Origin: Streptomyces asoensis
GTDB lineage: Bacteria > Actinomycetota > Actinomycetes > Streptomycetales > Streptomycetaceae
DNA: 64,000 bases
NCBI RefSeq assembly: GCF_016860545.1
Contig: NZ_BNEB01000005.1
Location: 2,728,001-2,792,000, forward strand
Direction: 5' to 3'
The notes under the pieces are model-generated. The model was not told the origin of the DNA. It did no database searches and worked only from the letters and a program-made list of their open reading frames with translations. The position numbers were made by a program, and so were the translations under genes. Of this stretch, positions 61,502-64,000 are shown piece by piece. The number at the start of each line of letters is the position of its first letter. Position 1 is the first letter of the stretch.

Positions 61502-62796
61502 GGCTCGCGTTCCCCTCGTGGGCCGGCACGCTCGCCGTGAAGGCCGCCGCGTTCATCACGGTGATGTGCTGCGCGCTGGCCGCCCTGCTCGGCATCCTGG
61601 TGCACGTCTCGGTGACGAACCAGACCGTCGGTCAGGCCCGTGACCTCGCGCTGTCCCGGCTGAAGGACGCGACGACCGCCTTCGAGGCCGGTGACACCCC
61701 CGGGTGGGGCGCGAGCCTCGACCCGCCGGGCCTGCCGGCGTCGCTGCGGACGCTGGCGCTGTCCGGGGAGCGCGGCACGATGGTCGCCGACCACGAAGGG
61801 CGCCCCACGATGTGGGCTGCGGGCCCGGCCGACGGGGGACGCGCCCTCGCCGTCGGCGTCGACTACTCGCAGAGCGCCCGCACGATCGAGGCCCTCGACA
61901 CCGCGATCCTGTGGTCGTCGGTCCTGGCCATCGGCGCGACGCTGCTGGTCGGCGCGGTCGCGGTGACCCGGGTGACCCGGCGGCTGCACGCCACGGCCCG
62001 GGTGGCCCGGCGGATCACCGCCGGCGATCTGGACGCCCGGGTGGACGACTCCCGGGCGAGGGAGCCGGGCCGGCCGCAGGACGAGGTGGGCGCGGTCGCC
62101 GTCGCGCTGGACTCCATGGCGTCCTCGCTCCAGGGCAAGCTGCTGAGCGAGCAGCGGTTCACCGCCGACGTGGCGCACGAGCTGCGCACTCCGCTGACCG
62201 GGCTGCACGCGGCGGCGGAACTGCTGCCGCCCGGACGGCCGACGGAGCTGGTCAGGGACCGGGTGGCGGCACTGCGCACGCTGACCGAGGACCTGCTGGA
62301 GATCTCCCGTCTGGACACCGGACGGGAGCGGCTGGAACTGGACACCGAGGCGCTGGGCGCGCTGGCGCTGCGGGTGGTGCGGGCGGCCGGTGCCCCGGAC
62401 GCCGAGGGCGCCCCGGCGACCGAGGTGAGGATCGTGCGGGACGCGCGCGTGGAGACCGACCGGCGGCGTCTGGAGCGGGTGCTGGGCAATCTGCTCGCCA
62501 ACGCGCACCGGCACGGGCGGCCGCCCGTCGTGCTGAGCGTGGACGGTCCGGTGGTGACCGTGCGGGACCACGGGGACGGCTATCCGGACTACCTCCTCAC
62601 GCACGGGCCGCAGCGGTTCCGCACCGAGGGCGGGGCGAAGGGGCACGGGCTCGGGCTGACGATCGCTGCGGGCCAGGCGGAAGTGCTGGGAGCGCGGCTG
62701 ACGTTCGCCGACGCGCCGGACGGCGGCGCGGTGGCCACGCTGACGCTCCCTCAGAGCCCGCCCGCCGGGAGCGGCCCTCCCGATGGCGCAGCGTGA
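61498..62796 (+). CDS. Sensor histidine kinase
   Basis: 432 residues: a first membrane helix (about 12-35), an extracytoplasmic sensor loop, a second helix (about 138-158), a HAMP domain (VTRRLHATARVARRITAGDL), the H box RFTADVAHELRTPLTGLHAA (phospho-His about 226), the N box RRRLERVLGNLLANAHRHGR (about 323-342) and the G box AKGHGLGLTIAAGQ. It is coupled to the lipoprotein gene upstream. No response regulator lies on either side within the window, so it is an orphan here. Confidence 0.9.
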   Translation: MRLAFPSWAGTLAVKAAAFITVMCCALAALLGILVHVSVTNQTVGQARDLALSRLKDATTAFEAGDTPGWGASLDPPGLPASLRTLALSGERGTMVADHEGRPTMWAAGPADGGRALAVGVDYSQSARTIEALDTAILWSSVLAIGATLLVGAVAVTRVTRRLHATARVARRITAGDLDARVDDSRAREPGRPQDEVGAVAVALDSMASSLQGKLLSEQRFTADVAHELRTPLTGLHAAAELLPPGRPTELVRDRVAALRTLTEDLLEISRLDTGRERLELDTEALGALALRVVRAAGAPDAEGAPATEVRIVRDARVETDRRRLERVLGNLLANAHRHGRPPVVLSVDGPVVTVRDHGDGYPDYLLTHGPQRFRTEGGAKGHGLGLTIAAGQAEVLGARLTFADAPDGGAVATLTLPQSPPAGSGPPDGAA

Positions 62797-62866
62797 CGGG
62801 CGACCCGCGTGAACCGCTCCTAATGTGGCGATTAGTCAGCTTCACCCTCTTCATGGAGGTATCGCC

Positions 62867-63682
<816 letters not shown>

Positions 63683-63744
63683 CCCGATACCGACACCGAA
63701 GCGTCCGAGGCTCACAAAGAGCCATGTTTAGGTAGGTTCCGGAC

Positions 63745-64000
63745 ATGACGAAAGCCGGAGTCGGGGCGAGGGCGGGAGCCGGTGCCACCGTGGCGGCGGC
63801 CGACGCCCCCGCCCCCGCGGCGCGTCTCCCCCGGCGCCGCGGCGTCGAACTGTCCCTCATCGTCCTGGCCGTACTGCTCTGCGTCTACGGCTACTGCGCC
63901 GTCGGTCTGGCCAAGACCGGCACCGTCCCGCCCGGCGCCGCCGGTTACGGCGCCGGGCTCGGCGTGCTCGCGCTGCTGGCGCACCTCGCGGTGCGGCTGC
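63745..64000 (+). CDS. FtsW/RodA/SpoVE-like membrane protein, 5' part only
   Basis: The ATG at 63745 opens an Ala-rich cytoplasmic head followed by RRRGVELSLIVLAVLLCVYG (first membrane helix) and GYGAGLGVLALLAHLAVRL (second helix) at the window edge. This N-terminal layout matches Streptomyces SEDS-family peptidoglycan polymerases. Only 85 codons are present, so the catalytic region cannot be checked. Confidence 0.6.
   Translation, partial: MTKAGVGARAGAGATVAAADAPAPAARLPRRRGVELSLIVLAVLLCVYGYCAVGLAKTGTVPPGAAGYGAGLGVLALLAHLAVRL

Overview
This window reads as chromosomal DNA of a Streptomyces or a very close relative. The evidence is very high GC with GC-rich third codon positions, GTG/TTG starts, a pSAM2-type integrative and conjugative element (AICE), Ku/LigD end joining, ANTAR-GAF and DUF3040 proteins, and a tRNA-Arg 3' fragment without encoded CCA. 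No species can be named from sequence alone.

Positions 1-10.0 kb are the backbone of an AICE. On the minus strand, read right to left, lie a SCO3933-type regulator, an FtsK/SpoIIIE transfer ATPase, DUF2637 and other small spread proteins, a rolling-circle replication initiator, an excisionase and the N-terminal 260 codons of a tyrosine integrase that runs off the left edge. Two GntR/UTRA repressors, an RsbW-like ATPase, a zinc protein and a DUF1152 gene follow. Each repressor has recognisable candidate operators.

Positions 10.3-19.6 kb are a patchwork of cargo and debris. It holds a low-GC HEPN-type gene, a DUF4265 gene, an Mrr-type endonuclease, an S1-like protein, several small orphans, a frameshifted YrhB-like gene, a relic paralogue, three tRNA-Pro-like att fragments, and two long direct repeats.

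Positions 19.7-31.0 kb are a restriction-like locus of the MORC/Z1 class: MORC-like GHKL ATPase, Z1 ATPase, DUF4420 PD-(D/E)XK nuclease and AIPR protein in an overlapping operon. A C5-cytosine methyltransferase follows that is fused to an EndoIII/MutY-like [4Fe-4S] domain, with a second, convergent MORC-like ATPase.

Positions 32.1-45.4 kb are the most unusual part: a six-gene, fully overlapping operon. It encodes two unrecognised proteins, a 1816-residue DUF1998-type helicase, a protein with a J-like domain, a GrpE-like protein and an Hsp70. That is a private DnaJ/GrpE/DnaK-type set tied to a DNA/RNA helicase, most easily read as a mobile-element defence system. Immediately after it lies the 3' half of tRNA-Arg(CCG), starting at the anticodon loop, which fits the right attachment site of the whole island. 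The left att site and intact tRNA would be just left of the window. A broken integrase C-terminus beyond it points to earlier insertions.

Positions 46.2-64 kb look like core or lineage chromosome: small membrane proteins, an ANTAR-GAF regulator, a GH35 beta-galactosidase pair with its LacI regulator and a perfect 16-bp operator, a frameshifted acyltransferase, Ku and the LigD polymerase, a NERD-like protein, a tyrosine-phosphatase-like protein, a lipoprotein/histidine-kinase pair, a Gln-Gly-rich secreted SH3 protein and the start of a FtsW/RodA-like gene.
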